NCBI RefSeq assembly: GCF_016427605.1
Contig: NZ_JAELXQ010000006.1
Span: forward strand, 62,001 to 126,000
Length of the DNA: 64,000 nt
Reading direction: 5' to 3'
DNA from: Ochrobactrum sp. Q0168
Lineage (GTDB): Bacteria; Pseudomonadota; Alphaproteobacteria; Rhizobiales; Rhizobiaceae
A model generated the notes under the pieces. That model was not told the DNA's origin. It did no database searches and saw only the letters and a list, made by a program, of their open reading frames with translations. Of this stretch, positions 63,143-64,000 are shown piece after piece; the first letter of the stretch is position 1, and each line of letters opens with the position of its first letter. The position numbers and the translations under genes are program-made.

Positions 63143-64000
63143 TTACTTCTGATCCGCGGGAACCACGACGCCTTCCAGGGTCATGACTTCGCCATCGAGG
63201 GAGACAGAGCAATTGCGCAGCGGAATGTCGAGATGGCACGGCGTATCGCGATCACCGCCTGCTTCGGTATTCGGACCCGACGACCACAGGAAATTGCCTG
63301 CGAAGGACCGCGCATCCATGCCGAGCTGGGCCTCAGGGTTGTAAAGGCCAAGCACCGTCCAGTTAGCACGGTTTTCCAGGCCCCAGCCGACATGGGCCAT
63401 GGCATACGCGCGGGGATCATTGAAGCTGTCCATGAACTTGCGCATGAACTCGGCATCGTAACCACCTTTGATATCGACGATAAAGCCCTTTTCGATGGTG
63501 ACCGTAATCGGCGCGCGGGCGTATTTTTTGAATGGCAGCAGGATGTCGCCTTCGTCGATGACGATGGTGCCTTCGGCACTCCCTTCATCCGGCCAGCGAG
63601 CCGAAAAGCAGCTTGGCCAGTGGTCCCAGCGGCCCGGCTCATCGGCCAAACCATATTGCGTGAGAACCGGATATTGGCCGAGACGGCAGCGGAAATCCGT
63701 ACCGGCTTTCGAGGTCACGTGCATTTCCTTGGCCGCGCCGATCTTCTTGGCGGCAGCGAGAACGCGCAGCTTGTCTTCCGGGCGCGGAATCTGGCGCATC
63801 ATGATTGCCGGTGGTTCGACCGCCAGCAGCATGCGCGTGCCCGTCTTCAATACTTCTTCCTGTTCCTTGGAAAACAGAAGCTGCAATGTGTCGATGACCA
63901 TGTCGGACGCCATGAGGCAGGCCAGCGCTGCCGAATTGCCGTCGAGTGGCGTCTTGCCGATATAGCCAGACTTGTCTGGCGAGATCGCTTTTTCAGCGTT
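63143..64000 (-). CDS. nicX: NicX-like 2,5-dihydroxypyridine 5,6-dioxygenase, 5' end beyond window
   Basis: The frame is open to the right window edge, so only the C-terminal 285 residues are seen; the ATG at 63913 is internal. The sequence closely follows Pseudomonas NicX: EEVLKTGTRMLLAVEPPAI, GQYPVLTQYGLADEPGRWDHWPS, then MAHVGWGLENRANW and CHLDIPLRNCS. NicX is an unusual non-heme iron dioxygenase of the M29-peptidase-like fold that opens 2,5-dihydroxypyridine to N-formylmaleamate. His in AHVGWGL and the His/Asp pair in CHLDIPLRN correspond to its iron ligands as I recall them. It precedes the GMC gene by 4 nt in one operon. Other nicotinate-pathway genes (nicC, nicD, nicF) are not seen in the window. 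Confidence 0.72.
   Translation of the reverse strand, partial: NAEKAISPDKSGYIGKTPLDGNSAALACLMASDMVIDTLQLLFSKEQEEVLKTGTRMLLAVEPPAIMMRQIPRPEDKLRVLAAAKKIGAAKEMHVTSKAGTDFRCRLGQYPVLTQYGLADEPGRWDHWPSCFSARWPDEGSAEGTIVIDEGDILLPFKKYARAPITVTIEKGFIVDIKGGYDAEFMRKFMDSFNDPRAYAMAHVGWGLENRANWTVLGLYNPEAQLGMDARSFAGNFLWSSGPNTEAGGDRDTPCHLDIPLRNCSVSLDGEVMTLEGVVVPADQK

Noticed and set aside
1..64000. CRISPR arrays, tRNA or rRNA genes, integrase and att duplication
   Set aside because: No regularly spaced repeats, cloverleaf with flanking direct repeat, rRNA-like sequence or recombinase gene was seen. The element's ends and mode of maintenance therefore lie outside the window or are lost.

Overview
The window looks like DNA from a Hyphomicrobiales (Rhizobiales) bacterium, most likely of the Brucella/Ochrobactrum group. 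This rests on Ti-type transfer genes (traG-traD-traC, oriT, traA), alphaproteobacterial accessory genes of integrative or plasmid elements (DUF736, DUF932, DUF1173, DUF2493 and ParB-like proteins, methylase/strawberry-notch helicase), and two palindromic intergenic repeats of the kind scattered through Brucellaceae genomes. The genus is an inference. No rRNA, tRNA, replication initiator or CRISPR array was recognised.

Region 1 (1-28524) is part of a conjugative element. It opens with the 3' end of virB11. Next comes a 'leading-region' set of DNA-handling genes: ParB-like, DUF932, DUF1173, methylase-helicase, Toprim and DUF2493. Three toxin-antitoxin pairs lie among them (Phd/ParE-type, ParD/ParE, VapB/VapC). 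DUF736, HU and the Ti-type transfer block follow: traG, traD and traC diverge from traA across a recognisable oriT. Four genes here share a purine-rich two-part leader that nothing else in the annotation explains. Decay is visible. The DUF932 gene has an in-frame TGA, traA has a 1-nt frameshift and an amber codon, an Abi-like HEPN gene lacks its 5' half, and a regulator/membrane gene at 27681 has three frameshifts and is cut by an insertion sequence.

An IS6-family element (28525-29334), lacking a target duplication, forms the junction with Region 2 (29356-42533), a sugar-catabolic locus. It holds an SDR dehydrogenase and a XylX-like FAH-family dehydratase on one strand. On the other are an aldehyde dehydrogenase, xylulokinase-type kinase, HAD phosphatase, RpiR regulator, RpiA, a three-gene sugar ABC importer and a quinone-linked D-lactate dehydrogenase. 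HexR/RpiR-like dyads sit in the divergent promoter region and before the transporter, suggesting that the resident RpiR protein controls all three transcripts.

Region 3 (42858-64000) is a second catabolic cluster. It has a LysR regulator, HyuB and HyuA hydantoinase/oxoprolinase subunits, a ThDP enzyme, two SDRs, a FadR-type GntR regulator, a DAO-type FAD oxidase, a uronate-dehydrogenase-like protein, an aspartate-type aminotransferase, a complete Liv-type ABC importer, a GMC oxidoreductase and a NicX-like ring-cleaving dioxygenase that runs off the right edge. The set points to uptake and breakdown of a nitrogen-containing compound, possibly a pyridine or cyclic amide, but the substrate cannot be named from sequence alone.
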